Below are positions 1-10,044 of a stretch of DNA of 64,000 nucleotides, in pieces. The translations under genes were made by a program, and so were the position numbers. Origin of the DNA: Maniola hyperantus (Eukaryota; Arthropoda; Insecta; Lepidoptera; Nymphalidae). The stretch lies in the NCBI RefSeq assembly GCF_902806685.2, contig NC_048539.1:3546501-3610500 (forward strand), read 5' to 3'. Every line of letters begins with the position of its first letter. The first letter of the stretch is position 1. The notes beneath the pieces are model-generated. The model was not told the DNA's origin. It searched no databases and saw only the letters and a list, made by a program, of their open reading frames with translations.

Positions 1-1036
1 ATGATGAGCAAATCTTCTTCACGTCGAACCTTGGCAAACTCGCGTCCACACAGACCTGAAGAGAGGTTCTGAGCGCGATAAACTCAGTGAACCTGGAAAA
101 GTGAAAAGGTCGAAGGACTTACGAACGAGTGACATCGTGTCTTAGGCTGCCCAGTGTACTACAGGAACATGTGTGCGGAGGCTATACAGCACTCCACAAA
201 AGCTGCTTCACTTTGAAATAAAAGATGATCCGCAATGCACGGAGGAAGCTTTGCTGAAAACCTTACGAATTGTGGCATGGTCCGTAGGAGTTTGTTGTGA
301 ATGGAACCATGGAACGGAGAGATTAGTCCTCTTCATACGTGTAATACTGTTTCTTTATAAATTGCTGAAATTTAAATTGTTATGACAGGAAAATTTTACA
401 AAATACAATGGCAATTATGACATGACAATATAACTAAATAAAATTGTTCTAAAAAAGTAAAATGTCTATAAAAAATTCCCTTTTTAAAATGAGATGATGA
501 GACGTCACTTATTGACTATATTGTTCATGGAATGTTAATGTTCTTTTTCACTGAATTTGAAAATTAAAAACATACGTCACTCAAAAATAATTTTCACAAA
601 ACAAAATGCAATGTCACAAATATTATTGTTAGAAATTGTTTTTCAGCACAGAAGAAATAATGTCCTTATTAAACCTGGATCCCTCCTCAGGGCGCCTCGG
701 ATATGTACTCACAAGGCATGCACGTATGAACCTCGCGTCGGGTTCAGGAGGTTGAGTTGTGGTCAGCGATGTAGGACGGGGTAGGTTGCGTAGCGTGCCG
801 CGTCGAGTTAACTGGATTGCGTCCACGAGGGACACCATCTGTGGCGTCCATGTCGAGTCGCAGTCGTAACTCGTAGCTTTCGCGTTCAGAGGGCGCAGCT
901 AATGTGGCCGCACGTCGTTGCTTGTTGCGTTGAGTTGCTTGCACGCCGGAGATGTACGGGAGCAGTGTGCTGGCTCGACCGTAGACGTAGGTACCCAATG
1001 TGGCTGATGTGTTTCTCAAAGATGGGTCACCAATTA
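1..1036 (-). mobile_element. Leader/internal part of a minus-strand LTR element, left end outside window
   Basis: Read on the minus strand, this stretch directly follows the LTR-like segment at 1037-1324. Three bases after the LTR end comes TTGGTGACCC (complement of about 1023-1033), the kind of sequence found at the primer-binding position of many arthropod Ty3/Gypsy or BEL elements. Beyond it two overlapping minus-strand open stretches (744-1019, 91 codons; 629-838, 69 codons) are rich in Arg, Thr and Ser, but I recognise no capsid, zinc-knuckle or polymerase motif. The element continues past base 1, so its second LTR and coding content cannot be judged. Gag identity is not supported. Confidence 0.45.
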
Positions 1037-1324
1037 TGTAGCTGAAGGGTTGGTGTAATGAAGAACCAGCTACATATAGTGATGTTTATTTTACACTTTA
1101 CAATTGATATGTTATGTACAATACAGACGGGCTCGCGAGCTTTATATAATACAATGCTAGAAGATGTTGACGTGACGAGCGGATGATAGGGAATGTGGAA
1201 TCTCGTAACGTGCGTGACCAGGAGGATTCTCTACTGCGTTCCAAATTTGAATATTGTTGTGTGGCAGCTGCGAAGTTTTCTTAATAGCTGCCAGCCAAGT
1301 AACGGTAGAGGTTGCACCTCTACA
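1037..1324 (-). mobile_element. Long terminal repeat (minus strand), 288 bp
   Basis: On the minus strand the segment begins TGTAGAGGTG and ends AGCTACA, the TG...CA form of an LTR. Inside, in the right order, are a TATATAAAG promoter-like box (complement around 1141-1149) and an AATAAA polyadenylation signal in the run GTAAAATAAACATC (complement around 1085-1095). A primer-site-like TTGGTGACCC follows. Outside the left end of the LTR (plus side, from 1325) the sequence is immediately a Helitron-like repeat, so the element inserted into one. Only one LTR is in view, so the boundaries and target duplication cannot be confirmed by pairing. Confidence 0.55.
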
Positions 1325-1410
1325 GTATCACTCTCTAGGTCTTTAACTATACTCATCCAAAAAAATCACGTCGGTCCGTTACGCCGTTGCCACGTGGTTG
1401 AATTACACTG
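1325..1410 (-). mobile_element. Helitron-like fragment interrupted by the LTR element
   Basis: It carries the family body (CACTCTCTAGGTCTTTAAC, then AAATCACGTCGGTCCGTT and a decayed CACGTGGTTGAA) in the orientation seen when the CTAG end lies to the left. The left part is missing at the LTR junction. The stretch 1411-1720 holds no recognised feature except a short ATGGA microsatellite at 1637-1662. Confidence 0.6.
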
Positions 1411-1721
1411 TAATTAACTAATTAGACGAAATAATCACCTCTACACTCATTTATTATGATTAAGGCTTACCCTTAATTTATAAAAAGAACCAAATAATCG
1501 CCAAAGACTTACCTTAGAAAAAGTCCCTAGCGATAGTTAGAGCCAAAAAAAGGTCGAGAAAAAGGCTTGCCTAACTATCTAGGCTAAGTACAAAGACTCT
1601 TATTAAGCGCGTCCTATTAGCAATCAAGGGTTAAAAATGGAATGAAATGGAATGGAATGGAAAAGCTGTAGTTTATTAATTTTTCAGCATCGTCTTATTT
1701 TATTTTACATACAAATCCCAA

Positions 1722-1805
1722 AGTACCGTTATTATAAATGCGAAAGTGTATTTTTTGTTGGTTTGTTGGTTTGTCCTTCAATCACGTTGCAACGGTGCAA
1801 TGTCT
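1722..1805 (+). mobile_element. Helitron-like 5' fragment
   Basis: The left-end signature TTATTATAAATGCGAAAG is followed by the GTTGGTTTGTCCTTCAATCA block and CAACGGTGCAA. The copy then breaks off before the 3' hairpin and CTAG end. From 1806 to about 2090 I recognise nothing. Confidence 0.6.
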
Positions 1806-2104
1806 TAAAGACCGATATTTCCAAACGTTGAAACTTTGCATTAAAAAGCATAATATTGTCTGGAAAGCATAAAAAAGATAAGCATATTGTGTTGCAGTCA
1901 CGCATAGGTAGTTGTGGTCAAAATAACATAGGTAAATTTTGACCACGACTAAATTTTGAATGATTTTTTGAAGTTCTGGGAAATAGAGGTTCCCAGAACT
2001 TTAAAAACTCTCACTAAAAGAACGAAATAAAGTTTACTCAATGTATGTCAAGAATAAAGCATTAGATACAGTGGAAAAATGAAAGTTTTACGATCAGTTT
2101 GATC

Positions 2105-2880
2105 CTCGCAAATCACCTCGATCGGCTTGTAACCTTTGTCTCCGTTAAAAACCCTCCATTAAAGTTCAAAGCGTGAACTCTAGAGGTAAGCTTGTTGGGA
2201 ATGCCTCAAAGGGAAACTAAGCTTTGAGACGAAACCGGACTATGATTGCAAGTTGCAATTTGTGTTCGACGCTTCACGCTATTGATGGTATTATTGCGCT
2301 TTCCCTTTTGGCACTAGACATAATATAAGTCTTCTAATTTCCACAAGGTGAAATAATAAATCTGTAAAAATCGCTTGAAAAATAAGTTTTTTTTTTTTAG
2401 GAAAAATCTCCCTAATCACCTCGGTCATCTTGAAACTTTTATCTGCGTTAAAAACGCTTAAGCAGGGTACTCACTAGCCGTGTAGCATGTAACGTATCTG
2501 AAACTGTATCAACCTGCAAGTGGGTACGGCTCGTCTACGGTCACCGCGTATCCAGGCTACGAGCTACGTGTTGTCGTCCACGCGCACACTGGAAGCCGCC
2601 TTTGTGTTCGCAGTGATACCGCCCCGCCACTCGGCGGGTCACTGCGAACTTACGGCGCTCTACGCGCGAGCGGCGGCTCGCAGCGGGCTCGCACCTACGT
2701 ACTCACTTGATACAGTATCAGATACGTTACATGCTACACGGCTAGGTGGGTACCCTGCTTTAGATGAATTATAAGCTCGTTGGAAATGTGTCTCAAAGTG
2801 CAACTAAGCTTTGAGGTGATACTGGACGGACAGATTGTAAGTTGCACTTATGCAACGGTGTTCGATACGGTACATAACAT
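2105..2880. repeat. Tandem duplication, two diverged units
   Basis: A block at about 2105-2290 (AATCACCTCGATCGGCTTGT ... AACTAAGCTTTGAGACGA ... TTGCAAGTTGCAATTTGTG) recurs at about 2412-2460 plus 2763-2870 (AATCACCTCGGTCATCTTGA ... AACTAAGCTTTGAGGTGA ... TTGTAAGTTGCACTTATG). The second unit is split by the TIR element at 2461-2759. The units are clearly alike but well diverged. No coding sense is evident. Confidence 0.6.
2461..2759. mobile_element. MITE with about 50-bp terminal inverted repeats, TTA target duplication
   Basis: It starts AGCAGGGTAC and ends GTACCCTGCT. The inverted repeats run about 50 bp through the block TAGCCGTGTAGCATGTAACG. TTA flanks it on both sides (2458-2460 and 2760-2762), the duplication type of PIF/Harbinger elements. 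The interior is strikingly GC-rich (GCGAGCGGCGGCTCGCAGCG) against the AT-rich host. The open stretch at 2520-2774 is read through this palindromic DNA and is not a gene. No transposase is present. Confidence 0.75.
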
Positions 2881-2881
2881 A

Positions 2882-3060
2882 CTAGTGACCCGCCCCGGCT
2901 TCGCGCGGGTAGCTTATATTACAAATTTTCGTAGGTACCTTCTTTTTTGAATATAAAATATAGCCTATATCACTCTGGGATAATGTAGCTTTCTACTGGT
3001 GAAAGAATTTTCAAAATCGGTTCAGTAGTTCTAGAGATTACTTCTTTTAACTCTAGAACT
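2882..3060 (-). mobile_element. Lep1-type Helitron-like element
   Basis: The left end reads CTAGTGACCCGCCCCGGCTT with a GC-rich hairpin. The body contains ATATAGCCTATATCACTCTG and GAAAGAATTTTCAAAATCGG, typical of the lepidopteran repeats I know as Lep1. The opposite terminus is not clear. Confidence 0.6.
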
Positions 3061-3129
3061 TTTTTTAAAAAAAATTTTTAGATTTTTTTAGAACTTTTCA
3101 GCACTATAATTCTATTTTATCTAAACTAG

Positions 3130-3262
3130 CAAAATTATCATCATCAGCAGCCAATATATTTTATTCCCTGTTGGACTTAGGCTTTTTTAAGTAGCACCAC
3201 CCTTGCTTATCCTTGATCCAGCCTCATTCTCGATGACATCACTGCAATCTAGCCAGAAGGGG
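3130..3262 (-). mobile_element. LINE 3'-end remnant (RTE-like tail)
   Basis: It begins with ATCATCATCAGCAGCC on the plus strand, the complement of a TGATGATGAT tail, followed by CCTGTTGGACTTAGGC and AGTAGCACCACCCTTGC, which resemble the C-terminal end of RTE-type LINEs. No open frame remains. Confidence 0.35.
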
Positions 3263-3306
3263 CCTAAAAATACGTTTGCTGAGATGCGATCTCTACTCAA
3301 GAACTC

Positions 3307-3465
3307 TACGGCTGAGACCCACTTTGACTTTGCTCAGACTTAAGATTGAGTTAAAACGAGACGGATTTATGTGAGTGATATACATCTGTCTCGTGTTAAC
3401 TCTGTCTTAAGTCTAAGCTAAGTCAGAGTGCGCTCTATAGATCTCACCCTACGACTCTGAGTCTA
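3307..3465. mobile_element. MITE-like inverted repeat
   Basis: The left arm (ACTTTGACTTTGCTCAGACT and AGTTAAAACGAGACGG) is mirrored by the right arm around 3385-3440 (CGTGTTAACTCTGTCTTAAG, CTAAGTCAGAGT). The arms are about 50-60 bp, with several mismatches, and flank a short centre. From 3480 to 4160 I see only AT-rich DNA without a supported feature. Confidence 0.55.
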
Positions 3466-4164
3466 GCGGCCCTCCGAAGTTGTGATATTATGTGTGACGA
3501 AAAGACTACACAGTTTGCTATGCTGCCCAACCCCACAACATAACCACATTTATAACATAAGTAAGGCTATCTGTAATTATTATAATTAAATAAATAGCAC
3601 GTAATTTCAAATTCGTCGTTGTTTATAATTGCACTCTTAATACAAAAATATTATACTTGTAAATAAAAATGATACTTCTGAATTTAGATAAATAAGCTTA
3701 CATTCGTCATAAAACCATTTCGGATAGATAAAGAAAATAATAAAACGGGCTACAATATTTTATCCTTATCATTAGACATGTCCAATGAAATGAAAAAAAA
3801 AACTGAAACAAACTTACTGCTTTCGGCGTCCCAAATACGTGGCCCAGATTTTTTGTATACAAAGTAGCTTAAAAGTACTGGCGAATTCCAGTGGGCGGCC
3901 AACCCATTTCGTTTTTATACCGACCCTTTTAGCATCCGAAACGTGTTTGATTTACAAAAAAACCCATAATGTAACCAAAACTTGGCGACGAGTGACGCAG
4001 CGGAATACTGTTTTTGTTGTGCAGTGGAACCTTTTCCACGGTGTTACTTTACGATATTGTTTGTTTTGAAAGTTTAGTCACTCCAAAACAGAATGAAACG
4101 TTTTTCTTGCCTTTTGTTTTGTTCTTGGAAAATGGGTGGTTATTACTGTAGAGTCTCGTGGGTT

Positions 4165-4560
4165 TTTAGGGTCCCGTACCTCAAAAGGAAAAAAGGGACC
4201 CCTAGGTATATGATCACTTAGTTGTCTGTACCCGTAGTACAAGATTTTACATCTCACCAAACGAAACCAAATTCGAGAGTCGAAATACTTCCGCGTTACA
4301 GTAAAATGGACCTAAACAGCCTTGAATTGAAGTCAAATATTCAATGCCACTGATTTTAATTTCGCAATGTTTCCGCTTGGAGCGCTGGCTGTAGAAGTGT
4401 AGACAAACTTGAGCTTTAAAACAAGGCAGTTAAGATCCAGTTTACTGTAACGCGGAAGTATTTCGACTCTCGAATTTGGTTTCGTTTGGTGAGACGTAAA
4501 ATCTTGTACTACGGGTACTGTCTGTCTCTCTGTCGTGTCTGTCCAAAAAAGCTAGCGCTT
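4165..4560 (+). mobile_element. GGTTCCGTA/GTCTG dispersed element, split by a MITE
   Basis: The left part (TAGGGTCCCGTACCTCAAAA ... TTGTCTG, 4165-4228) and the right part (GTCTGTCTCTCTGTCGTGTC, 4519-4550) are pieces of a repeat seen complete elsewhere (for example 53777-54206). They are separated by the palindromic MITE at 4231-4515, so the MITE is younger. Confidence 0.6.
4231..4515. mobile_element. Palindromic MITE, 285 bp, copy 1
   Basis: Terminal inverted repeats of about 75 bp start CCCGTAGTACAAG and end CTTGTACTACGGG, flanked on both sides by TA. The arms continue with more mismatches for a further 15 bp. An equally long copy lies at 41578-41862 with only about four base differences seen. 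No protein is encoded. TA duplication would suit a Tc1/mariner-type source but this is not proven. Confidence 0.8.
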
Positions 4561-4569
4561 GGCTGCAAT

Positions 4570-4735
4570 CAGACCCGGGTTGCGAAAATGTCGGTTACCC
4601 TGGTTCTCCTATCCTACGGATCTCCTGATTTCTGACTTGATCACGTAAAAAAACTCCAAGCATAGCTCTCTCCATCGCCCGCTGATTGACCCTGAGCTTA
4701 ATACCACGATTGATATGGTAATATTTTAACTGTCT
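4570..4735 (-). mobile_element. RTE-type LINE fragment
   Basis: The minus strand encodes the conserved run around AMERAMLGV and VTDI that precedes the C-terminus of RTE-clade reverse transcriptase ORFs, compare 51036-51466. An indel (TCCTATCCTACGGATCTCC) breaks the frame. It is a dead 5'- and 3'-truncated piece. Confidence 0.6.
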
Positions 4736-4994
4736 TGTTGGTTTGTAATTTGTAAAGCATTAAACAAACTAAACTATTTCTAGACGACACAGTCAATAAA
4801 TTAGAAAGTCAAGGTTGTCTAGAGTCGTTAATAAAATGTCATCGTATTCGTAGGTACCTACTTGTTCCCATATGTACCTACAATGGTCTTGATGTCTACT
4901 AGTGATAAGAAAATCTATATTTTCGATATCTTAATCATGTACGTTATTTATTACTATTAGCAGATCAATAAACTTACTTACCTTTATATATAAA

Positions 4995-5226
4995 CTAGCT
5001 GATGCCCGCGACTTCGTCCGCGTGGATTTACGTTTTTCAAAATCCCACGGGAACACTTTTATTCTCCGGAATAAAAAGTAGCCTATGTATGAATCCAGGG
5101 TATAATCTATCTCCATTCCAAATTTTAGCCAAATCCGTCCAGTAGTTTTTGCGTGCAGGAGTAACAAACATACACACACACACACATACACATACAAACT
5201 TTCGCCTTTATAATATTAGTCAGGAT
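4995..5226 (-). mobile_element. Helitron-like element (Lep1 type)
   Basis: It starts CTAGCTGATGCCCGCGACTT, the complement of a Helitron 3' end (hairpin then CTAG), and ends TTTATAATATTAGTCAGGAT, the complement of a TC-starting left end. A CA microsatellite (about 5171-5188) lies at the place where sibling copies carry GTCT or GTTT repeats. A further truncated start (CTAGCTTTGCCTGCGACTTC, 5227-5300) abuts it. From 5300 to 6090 no supported feature is seen. Confidence 0.75.
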
Positions 5227-6091
5227 CTAGCTTTGCCTGCGACTTCGTCTATTAAGTTCATCTATGCCAAAAGATTTGAAAACCCACCGTATAATTATAC
5301 CAAGAAAACTCCTACCATTAAATGTTAACGGGCACATACCACGATTAATTTTTGTTTTCCAACCATTATGTTAGTAATGGAAAGAAGTCACGACCTTCAG
5401 CAATGAGGAAGATGATGCAGATAGAGAGCTAATACAGTTTGTACGTTTAAAATAATATGCAAGACTGCTCGTTACCCCAATTGGGGTTTATTGGCTATGC
5501 GCATTAGCCGCTTGGACGACTATAATTACATTCCGTTGGCTATCTCGCTGATACTCGTAGCCAGCGGCGGGTTAGCCACGTAGCAAGAGTAGCAAAATGC
5601 TACGGGCCCCGCACATTTGGGAGCCCCGCGCACCAACGCTTTCTGACCGTAAAGTAGATATCTATTTAGATCGAAGCATGAAAATATTTTTTCAAATCAA
5701 TGTACTTAGGTCTTTCTTAACAGGAAAACGTGTTAAAAGTGATTTGAGGAACACGATGAGCCAAAAGTTCTTAATCACCTCACTTTAATGAATACTGATT
5801 ATACGATTTACTGAGAAGCCGATATGAAGCCAGTATTATTTATTTGCCCAAATTCAATCCAGAAGAGTTTGTTGGTAACAGTTTTGTTTTATTTACTTAA
5901 TGCCATAAATTTGATCACCCAAAACAATCCAAGGGCCCCTTGATAAAATTTGATACTGGCCCCGCGCTGGCTTAATCCGGCACTGCTCGTAGCTATGTTT
6001 GACTTGTCTTGATTGGAGATTTGCTTTCATTATTACTGATTAATTTTAACGCACAAAACTAATAACAATACAATATATAAATTATATATTA

Positions 6092-6290
6092 GGCCTCAAT
6101 AGCTGGACGGTTAAAGGAGTGGACTGAAAACCAAAAGGTCAGCGGTTTAAACCCCGCCCGTTGCACTACTGTCGTACCTACTCCTAGCACAACCTTGACG
6201 CTTAGTTGGAGGGGAAAGAGGGAATATTAGTCATTTAACATGGCTAATATTCTTTAAAAAAATCTTAATCTAAAAAAAAAAAAAAAAAAA
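6092..6290 (+). mobile_element. SINE family A (tRNA-derived head, poly-A tail)
   Basis: The head GCCTCAATAGCTGGACGGTT resembles a pol III A box and GGTTTAAACCCC, about 50 bp on, a B box. The body has TGTCGTACCTACTCCTAG and GGGAATATTAGTCATTTAA, and ends in a long A tail. Copies at 27734, 30910, 33324 and 38188 share the full layout. Confidence 0.75.
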
Positions 6291-6714
6291 CTCCATAGAG
6301 ATTGACCAACTATGCGGGAGATGTTATGTGGAGTCTCCGTGAATGGAATAATCCTACTAACGAAATTGCTATAAAAAATAAATTAAAGAACTTTTACTTA
6401 AATGTCCAGATAGAGGCAGCCAAATTTATTTACAATAAATAATTATATTAAGGCTATGCAAATTATTCTATGTATATATATATATATATATTTTTAAAGA
6501 TAATTATAGATACCTACACTAGATGATATTGCTGTATATTACTGTTGTATTTAAATGATTAAGCGCTTTATTCTTTAGGCCAAGCTGGGAAGGGACATTT
6601 ATATTTATATTTATACGTTATTTTTTTTATTTTTTATTTAACTGTTATTTTTAGATTTCGCTCTTTTTTCTATGTCACTGTTTTTATTGTAGTTTATGCA
6701 ATTTTTTTTTTATT

Positions 6715-6928
6715 GCTTGATAACGCAACGGGCGTGGTGCGTCTTTATTTATTAATCAATGTAAATTATGGCGCAAACTGAAAACCAGCGCTGAGCAGTG
6801 TGAGCGGTGCTCGGCTATGCTGAGTTTGCGACCTTATTGTATATTGTTAGTTTTTAGTTTAGATATAATATTAGATAAAAACATTGTACATACTTACCTA
6901 CTACTAGCAATAATGAAACAATAAACGA

Positions 6929-6961
<33 letters not shown>
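6715..6961 (+). mobile_element. Probable LINE 3' end with (ATT)n tail
   Basis: A GC-richer stretch with GCGCTGAGCAGTGTGAGCGG leads to AATGAAACAATAAACGAT and a run of about ten ATT units at 6932-6961. An AATAAA followed by a simple repeat is the usual look of a LINE 3' terminus. No coding remains. Confidence 0.4.
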
Positions 6962-6999
6962 GTACACAAGTGGACTCAATCACTCACTCACTCCCTCTC

Positions 7000-7683
7000 A
7001 CAGTCATATAGGATGGAAATCTGACAAGACCGGAGAAAGATCAGTTGCATGGCTGACGGCTTTACGTGCTCTCCGACTTCCGAGGCACGAAATAGTCCGA
7101 ACTCGACTTATCAACGCACAGCCCCAATTCTTGGACCTAGAAAGGAGAATTTTTGTGGAGGTTTCCTTTTTTTATATACCTAGACAAGGAATGAACGGGA
7201 ACATTTTCTTCTTTCATCATGTCAGTTCACACAAAATCACAAAAGCGACTGAAGCGAGCAAACGTGCTCGATACTGTACAGACTTGTGGACAGTGGCGCT
7301 CGAGTCTAACAAAGTCACAGAAAACACAACAAACAAACCTGCTTATAGTCTGTCGACTGATTGCAGCTACAACAACAGAAAAAAAATCTTGTCAGTCAAT
7401 TTCTAAATTTCTTTCAGCGCAATTTTTGCTGCAGTGTTCACCGAGAGTAGGTATCAGTTATTTCGAATTCCAATTCACTGACAGCCGATTTTCTGCTCTC
7501 CCAGAAACAGAATTAATGCTTGAAACCTTTTTCCGGTCAGATGCCTTTGTTATCGAGACGGCGACCGCCACCCATTTATCAAGTCCTATTGTTTTCGGAT
7601 TCGGAACGAGACTGAGTGCACAATCTATCTTGATTATAGAGCAGCCTGAAAAACTGTGACTTTAACATATTATTTTATTGAAA
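7000..7683 (+). other. Open stretch without recognised product
   Basis: 7219-7659 is open for 146 codons from an ATG and overlaps a 91-codon frame at 7131-7406. The predicted peptide is rich in Ser, Thr and Gln and matches no family I know. There is no clear splice or promoter context, and the bases just before it (about 7020-7120) resemble a dispersed repeat. I do not call it a gene. Confidence 0.2.
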
Positions 7684-8024
7684 ACTAGATAATGCCCGCG
7701 ACTTCGTCCGCGTGGATTTAGGTTTTTTTTAAATCCTGTGGGAACTCTTTAATTTTCCGGGACAAAAAGTAGCCTATGTCCTTCCACGGGATGTAAGCTA
7801 ACTTTATACCAAATATCATTAAAATCGGTTAAACGCTTGGGCTGTGAAAAGCTAGCAGACAGACAGACAGACACACTTTCGCATTTATAATATTAGTATG
7901 GAAGTATGGATGTAAGCTAACTTTATACCAAATATCATCAAAATCGGTTAAACGGTTGGGCCGTGAAAAGCTAGCAGACAGACAGACAGACACACACTTT
8001 CGCTTTTATAATATTAGTATGGAT
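7684..8024 (-). mobile_element. Helitron-like element with duplicated left-end module
   Basis: From CTAGATAATGCCCGCGACTT it runs to AATATTAGTATGGA. The module GATGTAAGCTAACTTTATAC to TTATAATATTAGTATGGA (about 110 bp, including the GACA microsatellite) then occurs a second time at 7910-8022, nearly identical. The copy therefore has one CTAG end and two left ends. Confidence 0.75.
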
Positions 8025-8063
8025 GTTACAGTGGAACTTATTGCTTGCCTGAACTAATTATCG

Positions 8064-8400
8064 GTGTTTTATAGGATATATTTCGGAGAGTGTGCTCAGA
8101 AACTTTTCGATCTTGTCCCCCCTTCACCATTTTACCACCGAACCGCAAGAAGTCGGGCGAGTTTCCATCCTTATGTCGTCGACATCCCATGTACACGCAC
8201 GAAACGTTTTGCGTCATCATTCCTCATCACTCTTCCTGTGATGTGTTTCCTACCAATTTACAACCCGGGTATCTTTAAAACAAGAGTGAATAGGCACCTT
8301 CTAGATAAACGCGTCCCATCTTAGGCCGCATCATCACTTTCCATCAGGTGTGATTGTGGTCAAGCGTTTGCCTATAATAAATAATAAATAAATAAAACTG
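8064..8400 (+). pseudogene. LINE ORF2 C-terminal remnant and 3' tail
   Basis: The frame from 8064 encodes FYRIYFGECAQKLFDL, PFYHRTARSRASFHPY and IFKTRVNRHL, which match the tail of the long second ORF of non-LTR retrotransposons common in Lepidoptera (downstream of the reverse transcriptase). The region between HPY and FKTRV is frameshifted relative to family members. After the stop come CATCATCACTTTCCATCAGG and an AATAAATAAATAAA tail. It is 5'-truncated. Confidence 0.65.
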
Positions 8401-8941
8401 TATCACTAGCTATCTGTACTGTATCACTATCAATTTTATAACCATGTTATGTCACCTGCATTCTTATGAATAAATTTATTATTTATTATTTATTATTTAT
8501 TTACTAAGCACGGCAGTGCCCCCGCCAAGATGAGCCAAACTAAAAGCAGGGGCGTGCAGGTCATAGAGGCATAAATGCACTGCTTACCCCAGTTGTAATA
8601 GCTTAATGCATATTTTTCATTTTGAACTGCCAATGAACAGGTTCCTAGCTAACTAGTGCCTACCCTGGCTTCAAACCTGTGCACGCCACTGACTAAAAGA
8701 TGGGGCACTACGTACCTTTTCTTGAAGCGTTTCGTCGTATTTTCCAACAGTCATAGATTCGGTCTGGATGACGCTAGAAAGTTGACATTTTCAGGATCAC
8801 TTTCTCTCTTCAAATCTCTCTGCATCACTGTCTACTATAATGGAATTTATTCAGTACGTAAGTAATATAATAAACTTTCTTCAGATTAGGCATGCTGCGT
8901 GCTGTAGGTAATTGGCACCTAGTCATCCTTTGATATCGCTA

Positions 8942-9116
8942 TCCATATTATAAATGCGAAAGTCTATTTGTTGGTTTGTCCTTCAATCACGTCGCCACGG
9001 ATTGATGTGATTTTTGCATGGGTATAATGTAAGACCTGGAGAGTGACATAGGCTACTTTTATCCCGGAAAATTTAAAACCTAAATCCACACGTACGAAGT
9101 TGCGGGCATCAGCTAG
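8942..9116 (+). mobile_element. Helitron-like element, short
   Basis: It starts TCCATATTATAAATGCGAAA after an A and ends GCGGGCATCAGCTAG before a T, the A^T insertion and TC...CTAG termini of Helitrons. The hairpin before CTAG is partly decayed (CACACGTACGAAGTTGCGGG). Confidence 0.75.
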
Positions 9117-9117
9117 T

Positions 9118-9203
9118 GAATTTAATAATTCTTTAACTATGCTACGCCATTAGTCATGATCGAAGTCATACGTATTATATTGGACAAATACGAGAATGTT
9201 TAT
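9118..9203. repeat. Segment repeated in inverted orientation at 13262-13340 and 13555-13571
   Basis: The complement of 9130-9203 (ATTCTCGTATTTGTCCAATA ... TAGCATAGTTAAA) recurs at 13268-13335, and the bases next to the Helitron-like end (GAATTATTAAATT) recur before the CTAG at 13572. Both lie beside a Helitron-like copy. In the second locus a MITE and about 70 bp of other DNA separate the two parts. Confidence 0.6.
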
Positions 9204-9245
9204 GTTATTGTCTTGTCGTGTGACATGTAGAATAACAATAATTAA

Positions 9246-9470
9246 GGTACGCGGCATAAAATAATGTATGTCTCTGTCGTTAAAACCGACAAAACGTCAT
9301 ATAGAAGTGACACAACGCTCTACAAATCCGATATGTCTTTCTAAAGGCCGATGTACATCTGGCCCACCAGTTTGGCGAGATAGATATGTAGGAAACTCTG
9401 TAAAATTAATATGAATAAATAAATAAATTAAAAAAAAAAACATTATTTTCTGCCGCGTACTGTACCACCT
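9246..9470. mobile_element. GTACGCGGCA-terminal MITE with a small poly-A insertion
   Basis: The left end GTACGCGGCATAAAATAATG is mirrored at the right by CATTATTTTCTGCCGCGTAC. The complement pair GACATATCGGA/TCCGATATGTC type arms lie inside. An 84-bp piece ending in A11 (9358-9441) interrupts the right arm and is flanked by ACAT on both sides. Related pieces lie at 31757-31795 and 35236-35346. Confidence 0.6.
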
Positions 9471-9476
9471 ACTATA

Positions 9477-9632
9477 GTACGCGGCAGGTCGAGATGGCAA
9501 TCGGGGTGGGGACGCCCCGCACACCCACACAGCCCCCGCGCTACCCCGATGCGGGCGAGCGCGGGTGATATGCGAGTGTGCGGGGCGTCCCTCTGCCTCA
9601 TACCCCGATTGCTATCTCGACCTGTCGCGTAC
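9477..9632. mobile_element. GC-rich palindromic MITE
   Basis: GTACGCGGCAGGTCGAGATG at the left pairs with the complement of ATCTCGACCTGTCGCGTAC at the right. GGGACGCCCCGCACAC is also mirrored inside, and the centre is very GC-rich. A diverged relative with the same GTCGCGTACTATAG terminus lies at 13815-13950. Confidence 0.65.
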
Positions 9633-9754
9633 GTCGACTACTATACTGGCTTACCGTTTATGAGTTTCTCCCACGGAAACTCAAGGAAACAATTAACAAA
9701 ATATACTTGGAAAATAAAACAATAACATTTCATATAAATCGTTAATCGAGAAGC

Positions 9755-9905
9755 AGCGATAGCTTAGTGGTTAAGACATCGCCCTCCTATTCGGAATGTC
9801 CGAGGTTTGAAGCCGGGCACGGATTAAAATTTTTCAGTTCTAGTTACGAGCGTTTTTACCAATGGAATATCATGGTGAAAAAAAAAACCGTAAGGAAGCC
9901 TACTT
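9755..9905 (+). mobile_element. SINE (tRNA-derived head, family C type)
   Basis: GATAGCTTAGTGGTTAAGAC is A-box-like, and GTCCGAGGTTTGAAGCCGGG holds a B box about 40 bp later. The body then reads TTCAGTTCTAGTTACGAGCG and CCAATGGAATATCATGGTGA. The spacing and head are those of a tRNA-derived SINE rather than a functional tRNA, since no anticodon-arm fold or acceptor pairing is evident. Confidence 0.6.
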
Positions 9906-10044
9906 GACTGAGAGTTTTCATGTATTATGTAAGAAGTCTACTGCTTCTAAGCTGGCAGTGGGTTGATATGATGATTTCGATAATGATTTCACGGACAATA
10001 GTTGCTAGAGTTTTGCTGCTAACCTTAAACTCCGTAAACTACAG

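Noticed and set aside
2520..2774. 84-codon ORF
   Set aside because: It is read through the GC-rich palindromic MITE at 2461-2759.
7219..7659. 146-codon ORF as a host gene
   Set aside because: No domain, splice signals or biased composition support it, and nearby sequence looks repetitive.
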